Origin: Bryoerythrophyllum caledonicum
Taxonomy: Eukaryota; Streptophyta; Bryopsida; Pottiales; Pottiaceae
Direction of reading: 5' to 3'
NCBI GenBank assembly: GCA_963971425.1
Contig: OZ020516.1
Location: 19,847,332-19,911,331 of the forward strand
Length of the DNA stretch: 64,000 nt
Shown: one piece after another, positions 10,601 to 22,200 of the stretch
Layout: each line of letters opens with the position of its first letter
Position numbering within the stretch: the first letter of the stretch is position 1
The notes under the pieces: generated by a model
What the model saw: only the letters and a program-made list of their open reading frames with translations
What the model was told of the DNA's origin: nothing
Database searches by the model: none
Position numbers and translations under genes: made by a program

Positions 10601-13600
10601 ACGGCAAATACAAACTATAATAGCCGCATTAGAAGACGCCAAATTTACTAACCAAGATATATACATACTATACGTGGACTTCAAAAATGCCTTTGGCTCA
10701 ATTGATCATGCCAGACTTCTAGCAATAATGTCAGACCTTGGCTACCCAAAAGAGGCAACTGCACTTGTTGGAAACATCTATTCCCAATCATCTACTTGCT
10801 ATATCGGCGAACACTTTGGGAAAACAAAACCTATACCCATCCAAAGAGGAACTATACAAGGGGACACCCTCAGCCCATACCTATTTATTATATTTTTAGA
10901 ACCACTACTTAGATGGCTAGAAAGAGGCAATAATGGATATACTTTCGGCACATCACAAGTCACAATAAACTCTGCCGCATACGCAGATGACCTAGCCACC
11001 ATAACTAACAAAATCAAATCAATCCAAATACAACTCCATAAAATTGATAGATATTGTAAATGGGCTGGCATGGATGTGGGAGTTCCAAAATGTGCCGCTA
11101 CCGGATGCCCAAACAAATCTAAATTGAACCCTACCACTTTCAAAGCCCTAATGCAAACCTCCAACATCAACTACCGCAACCAACCAATCCCTATACTACA
11201 CCAAAACGAACCATACATATACCTAGGTACAAATCTTGTTCCCTCACTAAAATGGAAAATCCAAATCCACACTACAACCACAAAGCTCATCAAACAATGC
11301 AAAGAACTAACAACATGCCCAGCCACCATGAAACAAAAAATAAAAATGGTTGATACCGTACTACGCCCAGGTGTGGCATACAGTTTCTACGGTGTACCAT
11401 ACTCTATGCCAGCTATCAAAAAACTTGATAAAAAAATAATAGCCATACAAAAAACCATATGTGGATTACCAAAATGTATGTCAAATGCAATAACCCAACT
11501 ACCACATAATCTATTTGGACTTGAAGCTTTCTCCCTAAAAAACGCATACCTCCGATGTATAGGCGAACAACTGCAAAATGCTTTAAACGATAAAGGAAGA
11601 CTTGGGAAAATATATAATGGATTAACTCACTATGTCCTTGCCCAATATGGTGGCGCTGAAAACATACCGAGAATTAAAAAAAGTGATTGCATAAGATCAC
11701 CAATAACACGAACATTCTTCTTATTAAAACATATAGCTAAAGCCCACCTTAAAAGTACGCTCCCGAATTTCCTCACTAATCCTACAACACTAGAAATACT
11801 ATGGCGCCAAGAAACATTAAATCATAACACACTCAATGCCCAACTCTCCCAAAAGCTTCTACAAAAACTCCTCTCAAAAAATATTTTTGAACTAAACCAA
11901 ATTACCTTACCTAACGGTACACACATCATGAACAATGAGGACTTCAAAACCTACCACTTCACCCCATCTAAACTAATAAAGAGTGCCCTAAGTGTTGCTA
12001 AACAACTATTTTGCCACATAACATGCCCCACTATATGTCATATTCCTTGCAACATACACCCATACTCTCATACACTTAAAGATCCATTCATCACCCTCAA
12101 CAATAACATCATCCCAAGAAATATTCCCACACCAACCAATCCCCCTAACCCTCCACATACATACCACCCCCGCCCCCCAACATACATCCCCAAAAACCCT
12201 ACCACATATCCCATTAATAATATCATAAACCATAAACATATCCAACACACAGATACAAATAACATACAAAATACCTACACAAAATATCTATGCCAATGGC
12301 AACACAATGATAATACATACAATAAATGGCTCCCCCAAAGAGACCTTTTTCCACGGCATGACACCAATACCTCCACACATAACACTGAAAAATTAAAACA
12401 ATACTACCAAAAGATCCAAAACAAAATATACTCAGATATCATCCTTGCCCACTATCCACAAGAACAATCCTCAGACTCAAGGTCCGTAACGCCACCCATA
12501 ATTATCCCACTCTTAAACATCTACACAACAGAATGCAACCCCGAAAATGATATCCTTACATCCTCAAACACAATTCAAATAGATAACAATCAAGCACATC
12601 TATACGAAGAAAACGGCCGACATTTACACACCATACCCATTACCCGGCTCCAATGGTTATGGAACCAATATCATACAAAATTACAATCCCCTACAAACAT
12701 TGAACCAACAACCCAACCCTTTGAAACCGAACTAATATGGCTTTACCAAAGATATAAATATCGAATACCAAAAACTGACCCCCTCAAAAATGCGCAATAC
12801 ACAATACCCACCCCCATTTTAGACTCACTAATATCATCCTTTAACATCGAACACTCATACTTTTCCTCTCCGATTACATGTCCTACCAAACTAAATAAAT
12901 TCTACTCACCGTACGAAAGAGACAAAATATTTGGATCCCTAGGCAAGGCCTTTGAACACAAATGGATCGGAAATGGAATAGCTCACCCCCACAACGAGAA
13001 AGACATAGAACAAGCCATACATTGGGCTAGACTTGCCACCAAACACGATCCAAATAACACAAAAACAATCATCGTCACACCGAACAACAATTGGTACCAA
13101 AACAACAACCAACATTCAAACCCATTCCCAGATTCCCACATCATTGCATTATTCGAACCAGACACAATACCATACGAAGAACCTAATATCCCACCCGAGC
13201 TAAAAAAACCCCGAATAGAGCCATCTACATTACAAATACTATGCGTCCATCATCAAAATCAAAACCTGGGCTCCCTAGAACAACTTGCGGAACTTACCTC
13301 CATAACAAACAATCTAAACATACAACGACCATACACAAAACCGGCCCCACCAACACCCATACAAACCCCCGTAAACAAAAGTAAAAAATGGTCAAAATTA
13401 AACTATGACAACAACACATTAAACTACTCCGTCATACCTCCCCCTCTCCCAGACTACCCAACTCATACCACACCAAAATTTAACCCCGCATATAGTTATT
13501 ACACCGACGGCTCCTTTAAACCACCGGAACAAATTAGCCCGGGCTCTGGCGAAGAGAAAAAGCTGGCTATGGCATATACAATTCTACCAAAGAAATTAAA

Positions 13601-14957
13601 CTAGCCAAAAGACTCCATGGACTACAAAATATCCTGAGAGCAGAACTCATGGCCATTCACAAAACACTACAAATCATCACAACAAAATACAAAAATGAAC
13701 CTGCACATATATTCACCGATTGTATAAATGCACTTTACCTACTAAACACTCAAATAACACACCCAACCCTTCACAACAGTCACCCCGACCAAACCATACT
13801 AACATCAATGGTACAAATGTTACAAAAACGTACACAAATCACAACCCTTCACAAAGTCAGAGCCCATGCCAACATTGATGGCAACGAACAAGCAGACAAA
13901 CTTGCAAAAGAAGGCCGAGAAAAAACACACAAAAACGCCAAAGACCCTCACGAACATGCTCATGCCACCCCATACTACTTTCAAAAAGAAGATTGGCCTT
14001 CCAATGAAGATACCTCCGACAAAGGCCCAGTTAGATTTTTGGGCAAATATCTCAAAAAACAAGACCTCTACAACAACCTGGATACAATCTCAGAAAATAT
14101 TCCTAACATAGAAAAATGGACTAACAATAACGACATAGACAATGAACTTTCTACAAACTTTTGGAAAAATCCCATCATCTCAGACTCACAAATAACGTGC
14201 CTCATCAAATTCCGTACTGGTCAGTACATGGGAAACGCTCGCAAACAACTCTTTTTTGGAATAGAAAGATTCCCATCCATAACATGCCCCATATGCCCCT
14301 CAACGGACCCCGACACATGGCTTCATGTGCTACTCAAATGCCAAAACCACCACATTCACTCTCTAATCATCAAAAGACATAATGAAGCGGTATGGGAAAT
14401 TTGAAACCTAATCACCTCCTACAAAAAATCGAGATGTTTCATACTTATGAACGCCGGCACTTTTAATAGCAATCCACAAGAAAACACGGTCCCCCCATGA
14501 CTACTTCCATGCTCATGTATGACCCAAAGATGTCATTGCAACGCTAGGCTCAAACCGGACATTCTTTGTGTCAAAGGTTTACCATACAACGACCCACCAC
14601 CCGAGAACATCAACCAAGACTACACCATTCAATTCATCGAATTTACATATTGCAACGATAGATTCTCCCCGAAACAATACAAAACAAAATAGATAAATAC
14701 CAACCCCTCATAGACGACATCATTGCCCTCGGCTGGAATGTGGACCCCCTTATTGTTATCACATCCGGCGCTCGTGCCACCACCTTTATCCCATCTATGA
14801 AAACTCTCGAAGATACCTTCAAGATACCCATTGATACAATTAAAACTACCTTTAAAAATATCAACACCATCGCTATTCAACATGCCATGTCTATTTCACT
14901 GCATAAACGTAAAATCGAAAACAACCAAGTCCTCCGTGATAGACAAGACCCCCCTTA
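7459..14957 (+). pseudogene. ORF2 polyprotein of copy A: 2A, APE, RT, RNase H, CCHC, PD-(D/E)XK-like (frameshifted)
   Basis: The frame opens at 7459 and the 2A lies at 7888. After about 210 residues of unknown N-terminal domain comes an APE-type endonuclease (TWNASSL, QETKLT, GDFNRD, DWSLIDGF, NSDHSP; about 8590-9330). The reverse transcriptase follows (NNKAPGPDRIP near 10280, LYVDFKNAFGSIDHA near 10670, QGDTLSPYLF, YADD at 10980-10991). An RNase H (YYTDGS near 13497) precedes the CCHC motif (from 14285) and a C-terminal KPDIL / IEFT / KIDKY module. Compared with copies B and C, one T is lost near 8757, one T near 13547 and one G near 14672. Stops TGA lie at 14402 and 14498. The copy is therefore inactive, but the ancestral protein was one frame of about 2,350 residues after the 2A. 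The family is known to nick DNA and reverse-transcribe its own RNA at the nick. Confidence 0.85.
7888..7932 (+). other. 2A ribosome-skipping motif at the start of ORF2, copy A
   Basis: The codons read LLLLLGGDIETNPGP and are followed by M-P-N-I-L-K. This matches the 2A consensus D-(V/I)-E-x-N-P-G-P with the usual hydrophobic Leu run upstream. In known 2A peptides the ribosome fails to make the Gly-Pro bond, releasing the upstream product and continuing with Pro. Here that would separate a T/K/N-rich leader peptide from the ORF2 protein. 2A sequences are known in some non-LTR retrotransposons (trypanosome L1Tc, sea-urchin elements). The same motif is kept in copy B. Confidence 0.88.
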
Positions 14958-15205
14958 GGAACTTCGCCACTTTGTCTCTTCCTGATTGGCTGCCTGTTTG
15001 GTTTTGCTTTTTGTTGTTTAGTTAGTTTGGTCGTGGTTGGTCGTTGTTGGTTGGTTTCTGGCTACTCGTTACATAGTGTCTACCCTCGAAAGGGGGAAGT
15101 AGTTCCAGTTCGCTAATTCCTTGTCCGGTGGGCATGGTCTTAGCAATGGAACGAACAGACACTTTATTCACGCCGGTTCCCTTCGGGAACCGGCGTTCTT
15201 CTTCT
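14958..15205 (+). other. 3' UTR of copy A
   Basis: The last about 150 bases (from TTACATAGTGTCTACCCTCGA near 15070) are shared with copies B (about 45762), C (about 22338) and E (about 51560). They end in the hairpin and a short TTC run. This shared end is probably what the element's reverse transcriptase recognises. Confidence 0.75.
15171..15195 (+). other. Perfect 3'-terminal RNA hairpin of copy A
   Basis: CGCCGGTTCCC, loop TTC, then GGGAACCGGCG: an 11-bp perfect stem immediately before the TTC tail. In copy C (22439-22463) the stem has a few mismatches; in copies B and E it is more decayed. Conserved 3' stem-loops are template-recognition signals in several LINE clades. Confidence 0.85.
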
Positions 15206-15216
15206 TCTTGGTATTC
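15206..15216. repeat. Target-site duplication of LINE copy A, right copy
   Basis: TCTTGGTATTC, identical to 66-76. Confidence 0.6.
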
Positions 15217-15955
15217 GTATTAGTATTCGTATTAGTGGGTGTTTTTAACTTTTTATGTGGCCATGTGTTTATGTGCCTAGTTGTTTTTGTTTCGGCATTG
15301 TGTATATGTGTGTGTGTATGTGTGTATGTGTGTGTATGTTATTATTATTATTATCATTATTATTATTATTATTTTCTTTGTATTTGTCCCCATGTGTATG
15401 TGATTGTTATGTTTGAGAGTATATTTATGTGGGTTTATGTTGGTATGTGAGGGGGTATGTAGGTTATTATTTTTATATGTGGTGTTAGTGTTATATGTTT
15501 TGGAGTTTATATAGTGTTTTATGTTTGTATTAGTATGTATTTGGGTATTTATACTGATGTTTATATTCGTATAGGTATTTGTACAAATGTTAGTATTTTG
15601 TTTTGTATAATACATGTATATGTATATGCATTTGTATTTGAATTGTGTACACAATATTTCTTATAGTATTTGTTTTTGTTTTTATTTTTATTCTTTGTTT
15701 TGATACAATGTATGTATACCGTATTGTATATCGTATAGTTTGTGGTGTATATGTCTTTGTATGTATTTATGTATTCTACCATGTATACTGATGTATAAAT
15801 CTTCGTATATATGGTGGAAAATACTACATAGGTGCTACCAAGTATTAGTATAAATTTATAGTATGTATGGATAGTGGCTAGATGTATTCTATTGCGGTCG
15901 TATTCTATAAAATATGGGTGAGGTGTTGAGTCTTTGGCTTTGAGGTTGTCTTTCT
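15217..15955 (-). other. Inter-ORF region of copy D with simple repeats
   Basis: On the minus strand it is A/T-rich with ATACA-type periodicity, like 4560-5160 of copy A. It includes a CA/TG-rich stretch near 15300-15335 and an ATT trinucleotide run at about 15338-15373. No gene is seen. Confidence 0.6.
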
Positions 15956-17420
15956 TCACATTTTTGACGAGTCTTCTTCAATTGAGGTGTGAGGTTTGGA
16001 CCCTGTGATGTTTTGCAACATTGCAAAGGTGGTACCAACACATTCTTGGATCTTCAACATTTGGTCCTTGATTTCTTGGAGTTCTTTGGCTTTTGCTTCC
16101 GCTTGTTCTTTGACTTCTTGCCTCAAAATCTTGTTATTTGCTTCGAATGCCTCTGCTAGGTCCTTCTTGGTGATTGCTTGGGATGGGTTGTGAAGTTTGA
16201 AGGTCTCCACCGTATTAATGATGGCTTTGTTGATGTCTTCAAAGCCAAACTCTATGAATTGGGCTTGGGTGGGAGGCTCAATTCCATCTATGCTCCTTCT
16301 ATGAGGAGCAAACTCCACGAAGTGGCCACCTATGGGAATGGTTTTCTCCGTGAATGCTCTATACACGATTGGGTTAGCACACACCACATTTGCACTTCCA
16401 TTATGGCAAACTCCATTGTCTTTGTGAAACCAAATAGAGCAAACATTGGAGTTTCTCACAATTGTATGAATAGCATTAGTGGTCTCAATAACATTCATAA
16501 GTATAGGGAGGTGGGAGAGTGTTAGGGTGAGAGCGTCTTTCTTAGCTTTTATTTCTTTGGTGATGCGGGTTCCTCCAAGGGGCTTCTTTGTTTGCATGAC
16601 TTCTTGACGTGCGGTTACTTGTAGCTCTTGGATTTTCTTGTAGCTCTTGGACTTCTTGACGTGCGGGTACTTGTAGCTCTTGGATTTTCTTGAAGGGTCT
16701 AATCCCTTTGAGGAGGAGTAAGCCATCAATCTCCGGTTTAGCACGGTGTAGTTTGATTAGTCCTAACCAAACACCTTTTTTCCCTCCTCCTTGTTTAATG
16801 CTTAAGCAATGAATTGAAATGGGTTCAATGAGCTTCTTACCAAGAGGGATGTCCATGTCTTTGAGGCGGTTAGTAACCATCTCTTTGACTTCATCATGCA
16901 ACATGGGATTAGTGGGTAGTTCAAAATGGATAGCTACTTGGAAATCTAAAGCTAAATCCGTACCTTCATCTACAGGAATGTTGGTTGGTACTTGTGTGAG
17001 GTTGTAGTGTTGCCCTCCTAGGCCACCTGCCTCTCTCGAGTGTGGATAGAGAATCTGTGGGATGTGTGGGAAGGCCATTTGAGCTTGCTTGACTTCTCGG
17101 GCTTCATTATCTTTGAGCCTTCTCGTCACCATGTCATCGGTTGTTTCTTCGTAAAGAAGCTCATCTAATCCCTCTTCCACAGCTAGGTCTTCCATCACTT
17201 GGAAACCTAGCCAAAATTTGAAGCAACTAATGTCAGGGGTGGTGATGAGTGCCATACCTTTTTTTCCCATGTCATCTTGGGCGTTTCTGCTCTTCTTGCT
17301 GCTCCCTGGTTCTTCTTCGTTTTGTCTGGAGCCTTTCTCTTTTGGAGCAGTGACTTTTTGTACAATCAACTCGTCAACTTCCATCTCCTCATTGAACATG
17401 ATGCTCCTCCTACTACTCAT
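15956..17420 (-). pseudogene. ORF1 of copy D, deleted and frameshifted
   Basis: Frames 17420-16542 and 16744-15956 together carry the same ORF1 as copy A (ISCFKFWLGF, GGQHYNLTQVP, SIWFHKDNGVC, coiled-coil end). The part equivalent to about 3615-3855 of copy A is deleted (RPF joins directly to KKIQELQV). A short tandem duplication of the KKIQELQV-coding segment at the join shifts the frame. It is much closer to ORF1 of A than to ORF1 of B. Confidence 0.8.
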
Positions 17421-19470
17421 TTCAAGGCAACCCTTATGATGTAAATTTTTTTGAAAGAAAGGTTTGAGGGGACTTACCTAGACTTGATGGGAGGCGTTGA
17501 TGATGGCTGATGGTGACTTGTGGTGGTCTTCACCTGCTGTAGTCACTTCTTCCCTGGCGGTTGAGTGTCGTGGGAGGCTTGATTTGGTGGGAGCTTTCTG
17601 AAGGAGCCGTTCGCTCCTACAACGTGCGTGGCGCGCTTCCCTGTTTGCGTGGGCTACCTCCTCGCTCTTGTTCCAGTCCCCTGTCCTTGCTCCACTGCTA
17701 GGCTTCTTGAGAGCCCTGGCTCTCGCTCCTCTTCTTGTCTTCTTCTTCGGCCTGTCTTCTTGTTCTGTGTCCACTTCGTTTCGTCTTGCTCTCTCTTCTT
17801 CCGCTCGTTCCTTTCTCGCTCGTCCGCTTCTAATCCTGATTTCTTCCCTGGGCTTCACCCGTAGTCTATGTTTGCCTGTCGCACTTCTCCGCTTCGTCCC
17901 CCACCTGCTTTTCTTCGCGCTCCTCTCGAGCTTGGGCTCCCTTCCTGATGTTGTAAGTGCCTTGGCGGCGCTTTTCTCCGCTGGTTCCTTAGAGGTCTTG
18001 TGTTCGGGGAGGGCTTTGTGCTTGTGTTCCATGTCCTCGGCTGAGGTTAATCTCCTGCTTTGGCTCTTCCTCCGTTTTGTTTTGGTTGAGTCGATCTACA
18101 CATTCAAAATTTGTGAGTGAGTTGTGTGGGTCGAGAACTTACCTTTGGGGTTGTGGTAGTCGTGATCGTGTCTGTGGGCGTCTTGTTTTGCTGTTTTCCT
18201 CTCCTATGTACGTTGGGTCGTCTTGTGTGGCGTCGTTTGTCTGGAGCGGTGCTTGAAGCGGAGACTGCAGTAGCTGTCTCGTTTTGGCGTTGATGGCGGA
18301 GGTTGGTAGTAACTCTCTAGAGCTGTGTCCTTAGCCGGTGTTGTTGTCGGGGGATTAGGGGAGTCCGTCTGTGTGTTGTAGGTCCTGGTCCTTGGTGAGG
18401 AGCAATAGTGTGTTCGAGGAGCAAGGGCTGTCCAGGGTCGGTGTTGATGTTAAGGGGTTGGGGGAATCTGTTTGTATGTTGAGGGTCTTGGGCCTTGGTG
18501 ATGAGCGACCCTTTGTTCGCGGAGCGATGTCTATCCAGGGTCAGGTTGGATCTTGATCCGGGTTGAGGGAGGCCAGCAGTGTGCTTGGGGGAGGAGGTCT
18601 ATCCAGCTTCTGTTCCTGTGAGGGGAATGTACTCGGGGGTCGAGGGATGTCCACCTTTTGTGCTTGTGGGGTTCAATCCGAGTTTGTGCAGGACCTTGGT
18701 GTATTCGGGAGGTTGGGGCAAGCCGGCGTTGGTTTCGAGGAGTGAGGGTTGTCCACTGCTGGGCGGTCCGGATTCGATTGCGGGAAGCAAGGGCTGTCCA
18801 CTTCTGGTGCCTGGAGGGGTGGGTCTCGAGCTCAGGAGGTTTGTGTCTTCGGCTGTTTTCCGGGGCGGGTCGTTTTGGATATGTCTGTGTTCCCACTGTT
18901 GTTTGCTTCTCTTGTATCAGTCTTGTGTGTGTGTGCGCGGGTCCTTCCTGTCGGGCGTCTTGTGTCCAGATCTTGTGGTCTTGGTATCTAGGTCTCGTCA
19001 GGTCGGGGAGGGTCTGTGTTTTCTTGGTTCCTGTGGTGTGTCGATCCTCAAGTTCCAGTCTTGTTTGCTCCTGTGTAATACCTCTGCCTACATTAATCTT
19101 GTAGTCGTGCCTTTCGGGGTTGTTGATATAGTTGGTTCTACCTGCATTTCTCCAGCGCTTCCGCGCGCAGTGTAATATTGCCAAGAATTTTAACCTAAGC
19201 CTATATGCTGTGCATCTATTGTGTGTGTTTTGTTGCCTAAGCAAACTACTGGGCAAATGATTTCTAGCTGATGGTTGCAAATAAGGACAAAAGATTATAA
19301 TGCACGGAGTATGATTGAATCTAGTGCAAGTAATGGGAGGGAAAGAGATGCTTATCGCTGTTGTTGTTGGAGCAAAGGTGTCGCATCTGCCATAGGGCAG
19401 CTCGATCTTGGGTGCAAGTCGTGGATCTTCAATGTTGAGTAGCGTATGTGGGTTGGGGAGGTAGAGCAAC
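17421..19470 (-). other. 5' leader of copy D
   Basis: On the minus strand it is A/C/G-rich with open frames of K/R/E/P-rich low-complexity peptide (18032-17478 and 19469-18531), as in the leaders of A and B. Donor-like GTAAGT words lie near 17475 and 18140 (minus strand). No recognisable domain; openness is mainly compositional. Confidence 0.45.
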
Positions 19471-19900
19471 TATTGGATAAGTGCAGATCTAGTTTGTGGA
19501 GATCAGATCTGGGGGAAGAATACGCCACTTAGAGGAGTAGTTAGTAGCTTAGATCTAAGCTCCAACATTGGTATCCCTGCTTTCAGCTCTTACCACCTCA
19601 GATCTAGCACAACTATCACTCTTTGTAACGTATCTGCCCCAATCTTAATAAGAGCCCTTTCCAACTTCTCCAAATTCTCTCACAACTTTGCAAAAAATCC
19701 AGTCCAATCTCAGTTCCACTGCAAACGAGGGCTCCGCAGCAACTCCAGCCACCTGTTGCTGCGCGAATGCTTCGTTTCTGAGACTGAGTCCCCTGCTCCC
19801 CTCACCACAAATCTCGGAGCTCTACTCAATCCTCATTTTTCTCCAACCCTATAACAGTGGCTCCAACCAACACATCAAGGCAACATATATTCGTTAGGCC
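19471..19900. other. No gene seen; leader-like sequence
   Basis: Contains several AGATCT words and GTGCAGATCTAGTTT, which recurs in similar form near 52514 in the LINE F leader. It may be the far 5' end of copy D or an unrelated repeat. Confidence 0.3.
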
Positions 19901-19980
19901 TTAACCCTTAAATGTCAAAAGGTGCCAATGGTGGCCACAATATTCTACATGTATGGTGTTGTATTTGAACATGATAAGGT

Positions 19981-19994
19981 TCATATATTGAAAT
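19981..19994. repeat. Target-site duplication of LINE copy C, left copy
   Basis: TCATATATTGAAAT, repeated exactly at 22472-22485; one more T may belong to it (15 bp). Confidence 0.85.
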
Positions 19995-20244
19995 ATAAAT
20001 ACCGAATACCAAAAACTGACCCCCTAAAAAATGCGCAATACACAATACCCACTCCCATCTTAGACTCATTAATCACATCCTTCAACATTGAATAAGCATA
20101 CTTTTCTCCCCGGTCACATGCTCTACCAAACTAAAAAAATTCTACTCACCCTACGAAAGAGATAAAATATTCGGATCCCTAGGAAAGGCCTTTGACTATA
20201 AATGGATCGGTAAAGGTATAACTCACCCCCACAACGAGAAAGAT

Positions 20245-22200
20245 ATGGAACAAGTAATACATTGGGCTCGACTTGCCGCCAAACACGATCCAAAAAACAC
20301 AAATACAATAATCATCACACCGAACAACAATTGGTATCAAAACAACAACCAACATTTAAACCCATTTTCAGATTCCCATATCATTGCAGTATTTGAGGCA
20401 GACACAATACCATACGAAGAACCTACTATCCCACCCGAACTAAAAAAACCCCGAATCGAGCCATCAACATTACAAATACTATGCGTCCATCATCAACCTC
20501 AAACCTTAGGTTCCCTAGAACAACTTGCCGAACTTACCACCATAACAAACAATTTAAACATACACCGAATATACACAAAATTGGCCCCACCAACACCCAT
20601 ACAAACCCCCGTAAATAAAAGTAAAAAACGGTTAAAACTAAACTATGTCAACAACACATTAAACTACTCCCTCACACCTCCCCCTCTCCCTGACTACTCA
20701 ACTCACACCACACCAAAATTTAACCCCACACACAGTTATTACACCGATGGCTCCTTTAAACCACCCGAACAAATTAGCCCGGGATCTTGGCGCAGAGAAA
20801 AAGCTGGCTATGGCATATATAATTCTACCAAGGAAATTAAACTAGCCAAAAGACTCCATGGACTACAAAATATCCTTAGAGCAGAACTCATGGCCATTCA
20901 CAAAACACTACAAATCATCACAACAAAATACAACAATGAACCCGCACATATATTCACCGACTGTATAAATGCACTTTACCTACTAAACACTCAAATAACA
21001 CACCCTACCCTTCACAATAGCCACCCCGACCAAACAATACTAACATCAATGGTACAAATGTTACAAAACCGTACACAAATCACAACCCTTCACAAAGTAA
21101 GAGCCCATGCCAACATTGATGGCAACGAACAAGCAGACAAACTTGCAAAAGAAGGCCGAGAAAAAACACACAAAAATGCCAAAGACCCGCACGAACATGC
21201 CCATGCCACCCCATACTACTTTCAAAAAGAAGATTGGCCTTCCAAAGAAGATACCCCCGACAAAGGCCCAATTAGATTTTTGGGCAAATATCTCAAAAAA
21301 CAAGACCTCTACAACAACCTCGACACAATCTCAGAAAATATTCCTAACATAGAAAAATGGACTAACAATAACGACATAGACAATGAACTTTCTACAAACT
21401 TTTGGAAAAATCCCATCATTTCAGACTCACAAATAACATGCCTCATAAAATTCCGTACTGGTCAGTATATGGGAAACGCTCGCAAACAACTCTTCTTTGG
21501 AATAGAAAGATTCCCATCCATAACATGCCCCATATGCCCCTCAACGGACCCCGACACATGGCTCCATGTTCTACTCAAATGCCAAAACCACCACATACAC
21601 TCTCTAATTGTTAAAAGACATAATAAAGCGGTATGGGAAGTCCGCAAACTAATCACCTCCTACAATAACTCGAGATGTTTCATACTAATGAACGCCGGCA
21701 CTTTTAATAACAATCCACAAGAAAATACGGTCCCCCCTTGGCTACTCCCATGCTCATGTATGACCCAAAGATGTCATTGCAACGCTAGGCTCAAACCGGA
21801 CATCCTTTGTGTTAAAGGTCTACCATATAATGACCCACCACCCGATAACATCGACCTAGAATACACCATTCAATTCATTGAGTTCACATATTGCAATGAT
21901 AGATTTTCCCCGGAAACAATCCAAAATAAAATAGATAAATACCAACCCCTTATTGACGACATCACCGCCCTCAGATGGAATGTCGACCCCCTTATTGTAA
22001 TCACATCCGGCGCTCGTGCCACCACCTTTATCCCTTCTATGAAATCTCTTGAAGATACCTTCAAGATACCCATTGAAACAATTAAAACCTCCTTTAAAAA
22101 CATTAACACCATTGCTACTCAATATGCCATGTCCATTCTCCTACATAAACGCAATATCGAAAACAATCAAGCCCTCCCCGATACACAAGACCCCCCTTAA
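20245..22200 (+). CDS. ORF2 C-terminal fragment of copy C: RNase H, CCHC, PD-(D/E)XK-like
   Basis: 651 codons open without interruption; upstream (19995-20244) the homologous frame is broken by a TAA near 20093, so M1 is only the first in-frame ATG. RNase H has the DEDD set: D168 (YTDGS), E214 (RAELMAI), D239 (FTDCINA) and D298 (NEQADKLA), with His near 288. A zinc motif C428-x2-C431-x9-H441-x4-C446 follows. Then comes a restriction-like module: P518-D519, E546-x-T548 and K562-x2-K565-Y566, with GARA further on. CCHC followed by PD...E-x-T...K-x2-KY is the layout of the R2/Dualen endonuclease (established for those families; assignment here is by motif). Truncated, so not functional alone. 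Confidence 0.85.
   Translation: MEQVIHWARLAAKHDPKNTNTIIITPNNNWYQNNNQHLNPFSDSHIIAVFEADTIPYEEPTIPPELKKPRIEPSTLQILCVHHQPQTLGSLEQLAELTTITNNLNIHRIYTKLAPPTPIQTPVNKSKKRLKLNYVNNTLNYSLTPPPLPDYSTHTTPKFNPTHSYYTDGSFKPPEQISPGSWRREKAGYGIYNSTKEIKLAKRLHGLQNILRAELMAIHKTLQIITTKYNNEPAHIFTDCINALYLLNTQITHPTLHNSHPDQTILTSMVQMLQNRTQITTLHKVRAHANIDGNEQADKLAKEGREKTHKNAKDPHEHAHATPYYFQKEDWPSKEDTPDKGPIRFLGKYLKKQDLYNNLDTISENIPNIEKWTNNNDIDNELSTNFWKNPIISDSQITCLIKFRTGQYMGNARKQLFFGIERFPSITCPICPSTDPDTWLHVLLKCQNHHIHSLIVKRHNKAVWEVRKLITSYNNSRCFILMNAGTFNNNPQENTVPPWLLPCSCMTQRCHCNARLKPDILCVKGLPYNDPPPDNIDLEYTIQFIEFTYCNDRFSPETIQNKIDKYQPLIDDITALRWNVDPLIVITSGARATTFIPSMKSLEDTFKIPIETIKTSFKNINTIATQYAMSILLHKRNIENNQALPDTQDPP

Larger units (their letters stand above)
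77..15205 (+). mobile_element. LINE copy A: full-length 2A-containing, dual-endonuclease non-LTR retrotransposon
   Basis: About 15.1 kb between an 11-bp direct repeat. In order it holds a short 5' tandem repeat, an A/C-rich leader, ORF1 (2877-4547), a low-complexity inter-ORF region with hexamer and 123-bp arrays, two 2A-type motifs (the second intact), ORF2, a 3' UTR with a perfect hairpin and a (TTC)n tail. There are no long terminal repeats and no poly(A). It inserted into an inverted relative (copy D). It is defective: ORF2 has one-base losses near 8757, 13547 and 14672 and stops at 14402 and 14498. Domain order resembles Dualen/RandI-type LINEs, which is an inference because no phylogeny was run. 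Confidence 0.75.
15217..19470 (-). mobile_element. LINE copy D (5' part, minus strand), host of copy A
   Basis: Read on the minus strand this holds a 5' leader (about 19470 down to 17421), a broken ORF1 (17420-15956) and the start of the inter-ORF region with hexamer-type sequence (15955-15217), where copy A interrupts it. The rest would lie left of the window. The right limit is approximate because the 5' end could not be matched base by base. Confidence 0.65.
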
